64,000 nt of DNA from Paenibacillus xylanilyticus (GTDB lineage Bacteria; Bacillota; Bacilli; Paenibacillales; Paenibacillaceae). Shown here piece after piece: positions 46,128 through 54,158 of the stretch. The stretch is taken from NCBI RefSeq assembly GCF_009664365.1, contig NZ_CP044310.1, positions 3,235,001 through 3,299,000 of the forward strand, written 5' to 3'. Numbering within the stretch: the first letter of the stretch is position 1; each line of letters starts with the position of its first letter. The translations under genes were made by a program, and so were the position numbers. Under the pieces are notes generated by a model. It had not been told where the DNA came from. It saw only the letters and a program-made list of their open reading frames with translations, and searched no databases.

Positions 46128-46835
46128 TTGAATAAATGGCTCAAAACCATATTGTTTTTGGTGGCTTCAGTTTTTCTAACACGTTTTATTCCGTTTTCTT
46201 CGTTGTTTCGAAATCTGGACACGATGATTCATGAATTCGGTCATGCTTTAATGACCTTGCTGTTATCCGGGAAAGTATTACGAATCGAATTATACGCCGA
46301 TCACAGCGGTGTCACATACTCATCCATGTTAACACCAGGCAGATCCATTTTGGTGTCATTGGCAGGGTATGTCACGGCCTCCCTTTTTGCATGGTTGTTA
46401 TTCTATCTATACCGCAAAGGGCTGCAGTTGTGGGGGCTAGGTATCATGACTGCTGTAGCGTTGGTTTCCCTTTTGTTATATGTACGAGGAGAATTCGGCA
46501 TGTTATGGCTTACAGGTTTCATTGCTCTGAATGTCGTAATTATGATCTTTGGCGCTAAAATCGTGAAGTACTACTATCTGTTGCTCGCTTTCTTGACCCT
46601 GGAAGAGTCTGTGGTTAGTGCCATGTACGTCGGTTTCATGTCCTGGACACAGCCTTCACGGGCAGGGGATGCAGCCAATCTGGCTCAACAGACATTCCTG
46701 CCAGCCCTGTTCTGGGGAACACTCTTTGCCTTGTTTGCCCTGTGGTGTGCAAAGGGGGCGCTGAGTCTGTTTTTCCGCAAAGAAGGTACATCTCGCAGTT
46801 CACGTTCACGTAGTGTACGTTCGCGCAACGCTTAG
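46128..46835 (+). CDS. M50-family membrane metallopeptidase-like protein
   Basis: This 235-residue polytopic membrane protein has the zinc-protease motif HEFGH at residues 35-39 within TMIHEFGHALMTLLLSGKV, five or so further hydrophobic segments and a basic Ser/Arg-rich C-terminus. The pattern fits the Peptidase_M50B group rather than site-2 proteases with PDZ domains. The start is TTG 46128, with GGGAGGG upstream. The substrate is unknown. A terminator follows. Confidence 0.85.
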   Translation: MNKWLKTILFLVASVFLTRFIPFSSLFRNLDTMIHEFGHALMTLLLSGKVLRIELYADHSGVTYSSMLTPGRSILVSLAGYVTASLFAWLLFYLYRKGLQLWGLGIMTAVALVSLLLYVRGEFGMLWLTGFIALNVVIMIFGAKIVKYYYLLLAFLTLEESVVSAMYVGFMSWTQPSRAGDAANLAQQTFLPALFWGTLFALFALWCAKGALSLFFRKEGTSRSSRSRSVRSRNA

Positions 46836-46845
46836 ATGCATTTAG

Positions 46846-46885
46846 AAAAGGCACTTCCTTTTGGAATAAAGGAGGTGCCTTTCTT
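46846..46885. terminator. Bidirectional intrinsic terminator
   Basis: AAAGGCACTTCCTTT pairs with AAAGGAGGTGCCTTT (one G-U) around a short loop, followed by TTCTTC. It lies between convergent genes. Confidence 0.8.
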
Positions 46886-46908
46886 CATCATTTGTGATAT
46901 GGTTACCC

Positions 46909-47280
46909 CTAATCTCCGAGATTCTCCCATAGGACGTAGAAATAATAAATCTCCTCCATAATCGCCTGATCATCTTCAGCGGCAACGCCACCCCTAATTC
47001 GTGCAAGAGTACCCAGAATGTCGTAAATGGTCTCACGTTCCACACTAAACTGAATACGATTGACGACCCGGTCCCAGGCTTGCATTGCATATTCAATTTG
47101 AGACTTGGCTTCAGTCCACTGTTTTTTCTCCACTTGCTTTTCCAAGGTTTGTACGGATTCGAGCAAGCGATCCTGTGTACCAAATGGTTTTTTGAGAAAT
47201 GAGCCTGTGGCCATGATGGCTACAAACAGAACAAGCAAAAATATGGGCAGTACATACAGCAACCAGAAACGTGTTTTCAT
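46909..47280 (-). CDS. DUF4363-type membrane-anchored protein
   Basis: The 123-residue protein has one N-terminal hydrophobic segment (WLLYVLPIFLLVLFVAIMA) and a helical outer domain (VQTLEKQVEKKQWTEAKSQIEYAMQAWDRVVNRIQFSVERE), as in DUF4363 proteins. These are often encoded beside DUF421 membrane proteins, as here: the DUF421 gene is 33 bases upstream on the same strand. No enzymatic motif is visible. Confidence 0.78.
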   Translation of the reverse strand: MKTRFWLLYVLPIFLLVLFVAIMATGSFLKKPFGTQDRLLESVQTLEKQVEKKQWTEAKSQIEYAMQAWDRVVNRIQFSVERETIYDILGTLARIRGGVAAEDDQAIMEEIYYFYVLWENLGD

Positions 47281-47313
47281 TCAACCGCCTCCATGCATGA
47301 TAGTAAAAGAAAA

Positions 47314-48042
47314 TTAGAAGGGTCCCTTATAATCACCCATATCCGTTTTTTCTGAGAATTGGTCTTCGAAAAGATCGATATACAATTTGTCGTTAGGCAA
47401 GATTGCCGCAAAAGCAATGTCCTGGATCGTAATGTTTTTCTTTTTTAACTGTTCAGTTAGCCAATTCAAGTCCTTGTTTCTCTCTTTAAGGTTTTGCTTG
47501 ATCAAGACACCATCAATAATGAGCTCGGTCATCAGTTTGCTTTTTGGAGGATGCATATGCATGTCCTTGGCTGTAACTGGCTGATTCTCAGGTTTCAAAA
47601 CGACGGAGAGGCTGCCGTCCGGTTCAAGGATTGCGTAATCCAGTGTCGTGATGTCAAATACGTCTTTTTGACGCAGCATCATGGTCAATTCATCGAATTT
47701 CACTCGCATTTTATGCAGGTTCTGTTCAAGGATTTTACCGTTCTGTACGACAACGGTAGGATCAGAATCCATCAGCTTGGAGATCGTTCGATTTTTAAGT
47801 GTTATGTACTGGAAGATAATCGTAATGATTGTGAAAATGGTGAGCGCGACGAAATGAATCCATGCTTTCGAAGACAAATCAGTAGCGAAGGTTCCAGCAA
47901 TGGAACCAATGGTAATACCATTGATATAATCGAAATACGTAAGGTTACCCATTTGCTGTTTGCCGAGCACTCTTGTATAGATGATCAGAGTCAAAAAAGC
48001 AATTATGGAGCGTACAGCCACAACCCATGTTTCTTCCATCAT
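47314..48042 (-). CDS. DUF421 membrane protein (YetF/YrbG type)
   Basis: The 242-residue protein has three N-terminal membrane segments with the family blocks IAFLTLIIYTRVLGKQQMGNLTYFDYINGITIGSIAGTFA, then two YetF-type cytoplasmic subdomains (PTVVVQNGKILEQNLHKMRV and TELIIDGVLIKQNLKE). Family members in Bacillus are linked to spores and stress, but the molecular role is not known. AAGGTGAT precedes the ATG. A DUF4363 gene follows. Confidence 0.88.
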   Translation of the reverse strand: MMEETWVVAVRSIIAFLTLIIYTRVLGKQQMGNLTYFDYINGITIGSIAGTFATDLSSKAWIHFVALTIFTIITIIFQYITLKNRTISKLMDSDPTVVVQNGKILEQNLHKMRVKFDELTMMLRQKDVFDITTLDYAILEPDGSLSVVLKPENQPVTAKDMHMHPPKSKLMTELIIDGVLIKQNLKERNKDLNWLTEQLKKKNITIQDIAFAAILPNDKLYIDLFEDQFSEKTDMGDYKGPF

Positions 48043-48154
48043 GTATGTATCACCTTCCTACACTTGGCGTACTTCAACATCATTTCAAGCTGCCAATGGT
48101 TATTGTTGACTACTACAAGCTTTTCCTCGGCTGGATGATCTTATTCGGAAAATG

Positions 48155-48194
48155 AAAAAACCCGAAACCAGGATACACACTCCTGATAGCGGGT
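48155..48194 (-). terminator. Terminator of the uxu operon
   Basis: On the minus strand, ACCCG and CAGGA pair with TCCTG and CGGGT, followed by a T run. It separates uxuB from the DUF421 gene. Confidence 0.8.
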
Positions 48195-48268
48195 CGTTAT
48201 TACATGTTAATAATTATTTTTAGCGCTTTACCATTTAGATAGCCTATATATAAGTAGAGATCGGACTA

Positions 48269-49132
48269 TTATACGCCTGCATAAGCCATAAATCCCCCGT
48301 CAACGGGGATCACCGCGCCGGTGACGAAGGCAGACTGCTTCTCATCCGCAAGCCACATTAGCGTGCCCAGCAGGTCTTCAGGCTTCCCAAACCGGCGCAT
48401 GGGCGTATGGGCAATGATTTTGCTGGAACGTTCAGTAGGAGAGCCATCTGGATGAAGCAGCAAATTCCGGTTTTGTTCCGTAAGGAAAAATCCTGGGGCA
48501 ATGGCATTAACCCGGATTCCCGATTCGGCTAGATGGACGGCCAGCCACTGCGTAAAATTGTTAATTGCAGCCTTGGCTGCACTGTACGCAGGCACTTTGG
48601 TCATCGGCGAAGGTGCACTCATCGACGAGATATTAATGACGGTTGCAGGCACATCACGATCAATCATTTGTCTTGCAAAAATCTGGGTAGGAATAAGGGA
48701 ACCCACAAAATTCAGATCCATGACCTGACGAAACCCATCCACACTAACGTCAAAGAACGTGGTGACATCAGGCTGCTCGAGATCTTCCAATTTGAAAATT
48801 TCATTTGTCGTATTGGCACTGGCGTGATTACCGCCTGCGCCATTAATCAGGATATCACATGGACCCAGCTTTTCCTGTACCGTTGCCGCAGCGGCCTTCA
48901 CACTGTCCACTTGGGTTACATCACAAGCAACGGCAATGGCGGTTCCGCCAGCAGCTTCAATTGCTGCAACAACTTCTTCACCTTTGGATACCGTACGATT
49001 GAGAATGGCCACACGGGCACCGTGACGAGCAAGTTCTTCGGCCATGGATCGGCAGAGGACGCCGGCACCACCTGTAATTACCGCGATTTTGCCTTCCAGA
49101 CGGGAAGATGTTTCAAATACATAGTCGCTCAT
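48269..49132 (-). CDS. uxuB: SDR-type D-mannonate oxidoreductase (UxuB/YjmF-like)
   Basis: This 287-residue short-chain dehydrogenase has the cofactor motif [23 protein letters not shown], a catalytic Ser in [11 protein letters not shown] and YSAAK. The sequence resembles the SDR enzymes paired with mannonate dehydratase in Bacilli, which reduce D-fructuronate to D-mannonate. The frame extends to 49222, but AAAGGAGGG before ATG 49132 sets the start. The ATG overlaps the uxuA TGA. The position right after uxuA supports the function strongly. Confidence 0.87.
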   Translation of the reverse strand: MSDYVFETSSRLEGKIAVITGGAGVLCRSMAEELARHGARVAILNRTVSKGEEVVAAIEAAGGTAIAVACDVTQVDSVKAAAATVQEKLGPCDILINGAGGNHASANTTNEIFKLEDLEQPDVTTFFDVSVDGFRQVMDLNFVGSLIPTQIFARQMIDRDVPATVINISSMSAPSPMTKVPAYSAAKAAINNFTQWLAVHLAESGIRVNAIAPGFFLTEQNRNLLLHPDGSPTERSSKIIAHTPMRRFGKPEDLLGTLMWLADEKQSAFVTGAVIPVDGGFMAYAGV

Positions 49133-50196
49133 GCTTTTGCCCTCCTTTGTAGCGAATCCCAGACACCCCAGAGATACATGATGCCTAGAGCACGATCGTA
49201 CAGACCATATCCAGGTCTGCATTGTTCACCCCACAGGTGACGCCCGTGGTCCGGTCTTGCATAACCTTCAAATCCAATGTCATGGTAAGCTTCAACTACA
49301 CCTGCAATATCCACGTTCCCGTCCTGGCTGCGATGTGAAGTCTCTATGAAGTCACCGTTCTCATAGACTTTGACATTACGAATATGGGCAAACGGAATCC
49401 GGTCGCGGAATTCATGAATCATACCAATAATATCGTTATCCGGGTTAGCTCCAAGAGACCCACTGCACAGAGTGACGGAGTTGTAAGGGCTATCATAAAG
49501 ATTCAGATATCTACGCAGATTATCCTGGCTGATAATGATCTTGGGTAAACCGAAAATAGGCCAAGGCGGGTCATCCGGGTGGATGGCCATTCGAATGCCA
49601 AGCCGCTCAGCCGTAGGAATGATCTCCTGTAGAAAATATCGGGCATGCTCCCACATATCTTCCTCGGTCACATCCTTATAAGCCTCGAACAGGCCAGTCA
49701 GGTACTGCAATCGTTCCGGTTCCCAGCCTGGCATTGTTAATGCGGAATTTTCGGTTATCCGCCGCACAAGTTCCAGTGGTTCAATATCTGCGAGCTTGCT
49801 GCTTTCGTAGAAGAGGGCAGTGGATCCGTCTTCCATTTCCTTGTGAAGATCCGTACGCAGCCAGTCGAAGATGGGCATAAAGTTGTAACAGATTACTTTT
49901 ACGCCAACCTGGGCGAGTTTTTCCATCGTTTTTTTGTAATTTTCGATGTATTTGTCCCGAGTGGGCAGGCCCAGCTTGATATCTTCATGAATATTGACAC
50001 TTTCCACCACATCCAAATGCAATCCTGCCCGATCGGCAGCCGCTTTGACAGCCAAAATTTTGTCCATGGGCCATTCTTCGCCTGCCGGAACATCATGCAG
50101 TGCCCACACAATGCCCTCCACTCCCGGAATCTGCCGAATATGATCCAGCGTCACCGTATCGTTGCCTTCGCCAAACCAGCGAAAAACCATCTTCAT
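49129..50196 (-). CDS. uxuA: Mannonate dehydratase (UxuA)
   Basis: This 355-residue enzyme dehydrates D-mannonate to 2-keto-3-deoxygluconate. [35 protein letters not shown] at the N-terminus and [32 protein letters not shown] and [12 protein letters not shown] are the family's metal and substrate blocks. GAGGTG favours ATG 50196 over the upstream GTG 50205. It is the second gene of the gntR-uxuA-uxuB operon. The substrate can come from glucuronate released by the GH67 enzyme encoded at 56381. Confidence 0.96.
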   Translation of the reverse strand: MKMVFRWFGEGNDTVTLDHIRQIPGVEGIVWALHDVPAGEEWPMDKILAVKAAADRAGLHLDVVESVNIHEDIKLGLPTRDKYIENYKKTMEKLAQVGVKVICYNFMPIFDWLRTDLHKEMEDGSTALFYESSKLADIEPLELVRRITENSALTMPGWEPERLQYLTGLFEAYKDVTEEDMWEHARYFLQEIIPTAERLGIRMAIHPDDPPWPIFGLPKIIISQDNLRRYLNLYDSPYNSVTLCSGSLGANPDNDIIGMIHEFRDRIPFAHIRNVKVYENGDFIETSHRSQDGNVDIAGVVEAYHDIGFEGYARPDHGRHLWGEQCRPGYGLYDRALGIMYLWGVWDSLQRRAKA

Positions 50197-50238
50197 CACG
50201 TTCACCTCATCATGTGTAATTAGAAAAAGCCAGACTTG

Positions 50239-50973
50239 TCATTGTTGAAAATAGGAAGGATATGTATCCTGAAGGATGGCCAGATCTGTGACGGTCAGGT
50301 GAAGATGTTCCTGCATAATTCGTTCTGCCGTCTGGGCATCATGCTGCTGAATGGCCTCCACCATGGACCGGTGCTGCTGAATCAGATGATCCCACTGATG
50401 ATCCGAAGACAAACGAAGCATCCGGCTTCGATTAAGGTGTACATTCATCTGTTGGATCACGGTCCATGTTTTGCTTTTGTTGCAGCCTGCAAAAAGGGTG
50501 CTATGGAATTCCTCGTCCAGTTGAAACATTCGTTCATCGTCCGGTTGCAGCAAACAAGCTTGCTGCTGAGCAAGGTTTTGCTCCAATAAATTCATCTCCT
50601 GATCCGGAAAATGCTCACATGCAAGCCGGATCACGGCCCGTTCCAGCTGCTCGCGCATGAAGCGTGCTTCTTCAACGAGGTCTACCTGTATAAGAGAAAC
50701 ATACGTACCGCGCTGAGGATACACTTCAAGCAAACCTTCCTGTGCAAGTCTTACAAAACTCTCGCGAACAGGAGTACGACTTACCTGAAACTCCAGCGAT
50801 ATTTCCTTCTCGGAGATAGCCGTGCCGGGAGGCAATTTTAAACTTAGAATCAATTGCTTCAATGTAGCATATACGACATCCCGAGTAGAGGAGGCTTGCT
50901 TACTCTTGGATGACAGACCGTTTAGGGAAGACGACAAACCGGCTTTGGACGAAAACTTTGGGGTATATTCCAC
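50239..50973 (-). CDS. GntR/FadR-family regulator of the uxu operon (UxuR-like)
   Basis: The 244-residue protein has a GntR winged helix (YATLKQLILSLKLPPGTAISEKEISLEFQVSRTPVRESFVRLAQEGLLEVYPQRGTYV) and an FCD effector domain with the metal-binding His pattern (FHSTLFAGC, HRSMVEAI, HLHLTV). It is the first gene of the operon, and a perfect palindrome overlaps its promoter. Autorepression relieved by a hexuronate intermediate is inferred. An unusual Ser-rich extension of about 28 residues precedes the DNA-binding domain. Confidence 0.92.
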   Translation of the reverse strand: MEYTPKFSSKAGLSSSLNGLSSKSKQASSTRDVVYATLKQLILSLKLPPGTAISEKEISLEFQVSRTPVRESFVRLAQEGLLEVYPQRGTYVSLIQVDLVEEARFMREQLERAVIRLACEHFPDQEMNLLEQNLAQQQACLLQPDDERMFQLDEEFHSTLFAGCNKSKTWTVIQQMNVHLNRSRMLRLSSDHQWDHLIQQHRSMVEAIQQHDAQTAERIMQEHLHLTVTDLAILQDTYPSYFQQ

Positions 50974-50994
50974 AACTTCAACTCCTTCAATGAC

Positions 50995-51020
50995 ATACTA
51001 CCATACTTGTATGGTAGTAT
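50995..51020. promoter_or_regulatory. Perfect palindromic operator of the uxu operon
   Basis: Arms ATACTACCATAC (50995-51006) and GTATGGTAGTAT (51009-51020) are perfectly complementary around TT. The site overlaps the predicted minus-strand -10 element and lies 22 bases from the gntR start. Confidence 0.75.
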
Positions 51021-51044
51021 GGAAGCGCTTTTATTGCAATTCAA
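51016..51044 (-). promoter_or_regulatory. Predicted promoter of gntR-uxuA-uxuB
   Basis: On the minus strand TTGAAT (51044-51039) and CATACT (51021-51016) have a 17-base spacer. The -10 lies within the palindromic operator. Confidence 0.55.
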
Positions 51045-51064
51045 TTGAAATATGGAGTGAATCA

Positions 51065-51093
51065 TTGAGTTTTCTCTGAAGTAGATATAAAAT
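51065..51093 (+). promoter_or_regulatory. Predicted promoter of the arsR-type gene
   Basis: TTGAGT at 51065-51070 and TAAAAT at 51088-51093 have a 17-base spacer. The palindrome at 51105-51122 covers the start region. Confidence 0.5.
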
Positions 51094-51104
51094 AGAAGTC
51101 GATA

Positions 51105-51122
51105 GGTTTAAACATTTAAACC
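51105..51122. promoter_or_regulatory. Palindromic operator before the ArsR-type regulator
   Basis: GGTTTAAA-CA-TTTAAACC is an 18-base inverted repeat with perfect arms, just downstream of the predicted promoter. A related site lies before the aldehyde dehydrogenase gene. Confidence 0.65.
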
Positions 51123-51167
51123 AATGCATATGAATGTATACATGATTGAGCAGATTGAGGTGAACAC

Positions 51168-51470
51168 ATGGGTCAGCAAGCGATAAGTATTTTTCAGTCC
51201 TGCATTCCATTATTTCAGGTATTAAGCGATAACCACCGTCAAAATATTTTGTTAATCCTAACCGAGCGCGGTCAGATGACCGTGAACGAGATTACTGAAC
51301 AATCCAGTCTGTCCAGGCCAGCCATCTCACACCATCTCAAGTTACTGCTTGAGAAAGGGCTTATTTCGGTGGAACAGAAGGGCACCCAGCGCTATTATTC
51401 TGCTTCCCTGAAACCATCCGTTGAACTGTTGAAAGAACTGGTTGCTGCGCTTGAGAAAGAGTGTCTGTAG
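51168..51470 (+). CDS. ArsR-family winged-helix regulator
   Basis: The 100-residue protein has the ArsR core: LFQVLSDNHRQNILLILTERGQMTVNEITEQSSLSRPAISHHLKLLLEKGLISVEQKGTQRYYSA. The metal-binding cysteine motif of true arsenic or cadmium sensors is absent; its few cysteines are outside the recognition helix. It is therefore probably a non-metal or redox-type member. It lies just before an aldehyde dehydrogenase gene, and similar TTTAAAC motifs precede both genes. Confidence 0.88.
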   Translation: MGQQAISIFQSCIPLFQVLSDNHRQNILLILTERGQMTVNEITEQSSLSRPAISHHLKLLLEKGLISVEQKGTQRYYSASLKPSVELLKELVAALEKECL

Positions 51471-51525
51471 ATAAGCGATAAATCTCAACGATGAAGGGCG
51501 TAGTTTTCCGTTCATACGTTCATTT

Positions 51526-51538
51526 GTTTAAACGTTTC
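51526..51538. promoter_or_regulatory. Second TTTAAAC operator, before the aldehyde dehydrogenase
   Basis: GTTTAAACGTTTC matches the centre of the palindrome at 51105-51122 (13 of 18 aligned bases including flanks). It lies 28 bases before the dehydrogenase ATG. Confidence 0.45.
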
Positions 51539-51565
51539 ATCAATACAAGTAGAGGAGACATAGAT

Positions 51566-52966
51566 ATGAGCACCTTGCATGAATTAGATGATCATGCGGT
51601 TAAGCTGATTTTGGAGCAGCAGCACCAGTTTTTTCGTTCCGGGGCTACGCGTTCAGCGGAGACTAGAATTGAGCGTTTAACCCAGCTGAAGCAGGCTATT
51701 CAGAAATATGAATCCAAACTCACCGAAGCGCTGCATCAAGACTTGGGTAAAAGTGAGTTTGAATCCTATACGACTGAAATTGGTTTTATGATGGACAGCA
51801 TCAAACACACCATACGAAAAGTGAAAAAATGGGTCAAACCCGTTAAAGTAAAAACGCAGATGGCCCTGGTCGGCTCCAAAAGTTACATTATCCCTGAGCC
51901 ATATGGATCCGTGCTGATTATCGGGCCTTTCAACTATCCGTTTCAGCTCCTCATCGAACCTCTGGTTGGTGCGATTGCCGCTGGAAATACCGCGGTGCTC
52001 AAAGCCTCTGAAAACACACCTGCGGTTTCGGCCGTTGTTCGTGAAATAATCGCCTCGGTATTCGAGCCGGGTTATGTACAAGTCGTGGAAGGCGCCAAGG
52101 ACACAACGACAGCACTGATTAATGCTCCGTTTGACTACATCTTTTTTACGGGCAGTGTACCGGTAGGTAAAATCGTCATGGAGGCCGCTGCCAAAAACCT
52201 CGTTCCTGTTACCCTGGAGCTTGGAGGGAAAAGTCCTGTCATTGTGGACGAGAAAGCAGATATTAAAGTTGCTGCTGAACGCATTATATGGGGTAAACTG
52301 CTCAATACGGGACAGACCTGTATCGCTCCGGATTATTTGCTTGTGCATGAACGAGTGAAGGAGCAGCTGATCTCGGAGATGAAAGCAGCTGTGGAGTCCT
52401 TCTTCGGTACAGACATTCAGCATAATCCCGATTATGGGCGCATCGTTAATCAGGCTCATTTCAGAAGATTAACGAAACTTATCGAACGGGACCAGAACAA
52501 AGTGATCTATGGCGGTCATTCGGATGAAGCGGATCGCTACATTGCACCGACACTGATTGACGCCGAGTCCTGGGACGCAGCCACCATGGAAGATGAGATC
52601 TTCGGACCGATATTGCCCATAATCAGTTATCACAGCATTGATGAAGCCATTGATGGGATCTTGAAACGTCCGAAGCCGCTGGCTCTCTATCTGTTTACAT
52701 CAGACACACAGCTTCAGGATAAGGTGCTCAGCGAGGTTTCTTTCGGAGGCGGCTGTATTAATGATACGATCACTCACGTAGCCAATCCACAGCTGCCATT
52801 TGGTGGTGTAGGACATTCCGGTATTGGCTCTTATCATGGGCGGTACAGCCTCGAAACCTTCTCACATATGAAAAGCGTGCTCAAAAAGAGCACCAAACTG
52901 AATTTGTCCATTTTGTACCCGCCGTACGATGGCAAGCTGAAGACAATTAAGCGTTTGTTGAAATAA
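51566..52966 (+). CDS. Aldehyde dehydrogenase (class 3-like)
   Basis: This 466-residue NAD(P)-dependent dehydrogenase has the cofactor block GPFNYPFQLLIEPLVGAIAAGNTAVLKASE, the catalytic Glu region TLELGGKSPVIVDEKAD and the catalytic Cys in NTGQTCIAPDYLLV. The C-terminal MKSVLKKSTKLNLSILYPPY is typical of the fatty or aromatic aldehyde branch. The frame extends to 51491, but AGAGGAGA before ATG 51566 sets the start. An ArsR-type gene precedes it, with matching operator-like sites. Confidence 0.92.
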   Translation: MSTLHELDDHAVKLILEQQHQFFRSGATRSAETRIERLTQLKQAIQKYESKLTEALHQDLGKSEFESYTTEIGFMMDSIKHTIRKVKKWVKPVKVKTQMALVGSKSYIIPEPYGSVLIIGPFNYPFQLLIEPLVGAIAAGNTAVLKASENTPAVSAVVREIIASVFEPGYVQVVEGAKDTTTALINAPFDYIFFTGSVPVGKIVMEAAAKNLVPVTLELGGKSPVIVDEKADIKVAAERIIWGKLLNTGQTCIAPDYLLVHERVKEQLISEMKAAVESFFGTDIQHNPDYGRIVNQAHFRRLTKLIERDQNKVIYGGHSDEADRYIAPTLIDAESWDAATMEDEIFGPILPIISYHSIDEAIDGILKRPKPLALYLFTSDTQLQDKVLSEVSFGGGCINDTITHVANPQLPFGGVGHSGIGSYHGRYSLETFSHMKSVLKKSTKLNLSILYPPYDGKLKTIKRLLK

Positions 52967-53027
52967 GCAATGCTGAATCAATAGAGGGATTTCATACTCA
53001 TCTATGTTGCTCTACATTCGGACAAAC

Positions 53028-53942
53028 TCACTGTACAGCAGGCTGTTCCTGTCGGAATCGAGACGGTGACATGCCTGACCAACGCTTGAATTGACGGCTA
53101 AAGTGAGCAATATCCTTGTAACCGAGCATTGCTGCGATACTTTGAACGGATAGTTTCGGATTACCAAGCAGAACCTTCGCTTCGTGCAAAACCATCTCGG
53201 AGAGCGCTACGCGCGGAGACTGACCAAATACCTGCTTGAACACACGGTTACAATGAGAGGAGCTTATCCCCAGTTCAGCAGCAATGTCATCAATTCCATA
53301 GTGGCTGTCGGTTTCATTGCCTTGCTTAAACTGCTGGTTTACCAGCCCTTGCAGTCGATTCCGGATCTGATGAGCAAGCTCAATCCGTTCATAGCCTTCG
53401 GAGAACAGATGCGCTGCCTCTTGAGAGACGGCTTCCCACAAATGCCCGAATAATTCAAATACAGCGGATTGCAGCTGCATGCGCTGAACCATTGTATTCG
53501 GGCTCGATTCTTCATTTGCAGAATTCATTAATTTGCTCAAAACCGGCTCAATTTTCATTGTAACCGGATTGTTTGCATGGAAGAGGGTCTGCTTGATTCG
53601 GGCAAGCAAGGAGAGGAACAACTGATCATCGATATCAAAGTGCATGCAAAAATAGGTAAATCCCTGACCGTCCTGGCTCTGGCTGGAATGAACGCTTCCT
53701 GGAGGAATGAGGAGCAGTTCGCCAGCCTTTTGTGTATACATTTGTCCGTTCACCGACATGAGCTGTACACCTTCTGTCACATAGTTTAGCTCGTACTGGG
53801 GGTGTTCATGTGCCGGATAATTCCAGTCCCCACCAACACTCCGCAGATGAATGGCAAAAAGATTGACGGTGGTCTGGACATCCGGGTAGAAGACCTCATG
53901 TACACTTTCACCCAGAGCGGGAGGCAAGTAAGTAGAAGACAT
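53028..53942 (-). CDS. AraC-family regulator with cupin sensor domain
   Basis: The 304-residue protein has an N-terminal cupin-like domain (WNYPAHEHPQYELNYVTEGVQLMSVNGQMYTQKAGELLLIPPGSVHSSQ) that commonly binds sugars, and a C-terminal pair of AraC helices (GIDDIAAELGISSSHCNRVFKQVFGQSP and LSVQSIAAMLGYKDIAHFSRQFKRWSG). AAAGGAGG precedes the ATG. It is divergent from the GH52-GH67 xylan operon and is the natural candidate for its activator; this is inferred from position only. Confidence 0.92.
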   Translation of the reverse strand: MSSTYLPPALGESVHEVFYPDVQTTVNLFAIHLRSVGGDWNYPAHEHPQYELNYVTEGVQLMSVNGQMYTQKAGELLLIPPGSVHSSQSQDGQGFTYFCMHFDIDDQLFLSLLARIKQTLFHANNPVTMKIEPVLSKLMNSANEESSPNTMVQRMQLQSAVFELFGHLWEAVSQEAAHLFSEGYERIELAHQIRNRLQGLVNQQFKQGNETDSHYGIDDIAAELGISSSHCNRVFKQVFGQSPRVALSEMVLHEAKVLLGNPKLSVQSIAAMLGYKDIAHFSRQFKRWSGMSPSRFRQEQPAVQ

Positions 53943-54118
53943 CGGAGACCTCCTTTATAATAGAAACGAATTAAATGGCCAGTCAGCTTACAAGGCTGAC
54001 ATCTTCGCAAATAAATGTAATCGCTTTATTCTATTATATACGACCAGCTTGATTTGGGTAAATATCCGATTGATTTGTCCATGGTCTAGGGTGGAATGAG
54101 CATGTTAGGATGAGGCTA

Positions 54119-54132
54119 TGAAAACGCATGCA
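54119..54132. promoter_or_regulatory. Probable cre site before the GH52 gene
   Basis: TGAAAACGCATGCA fits the CcpA consensus at all but one position. It lies 27 bases before the ATG, where CcpA could act as a roadblock or cover the start of transcription. Confidence 0.55.
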
Positions 54133-54158
54133 AACCATATTGAGAGGGGTCATCGTTC

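Noticed and set aside
51168..51470. Arsenic or metal sensor
   Set aside because: The cysteine motif in the recognition helix of ArsR/SmtB metal sensors is absent and no metal-resistance gene is adjacent.
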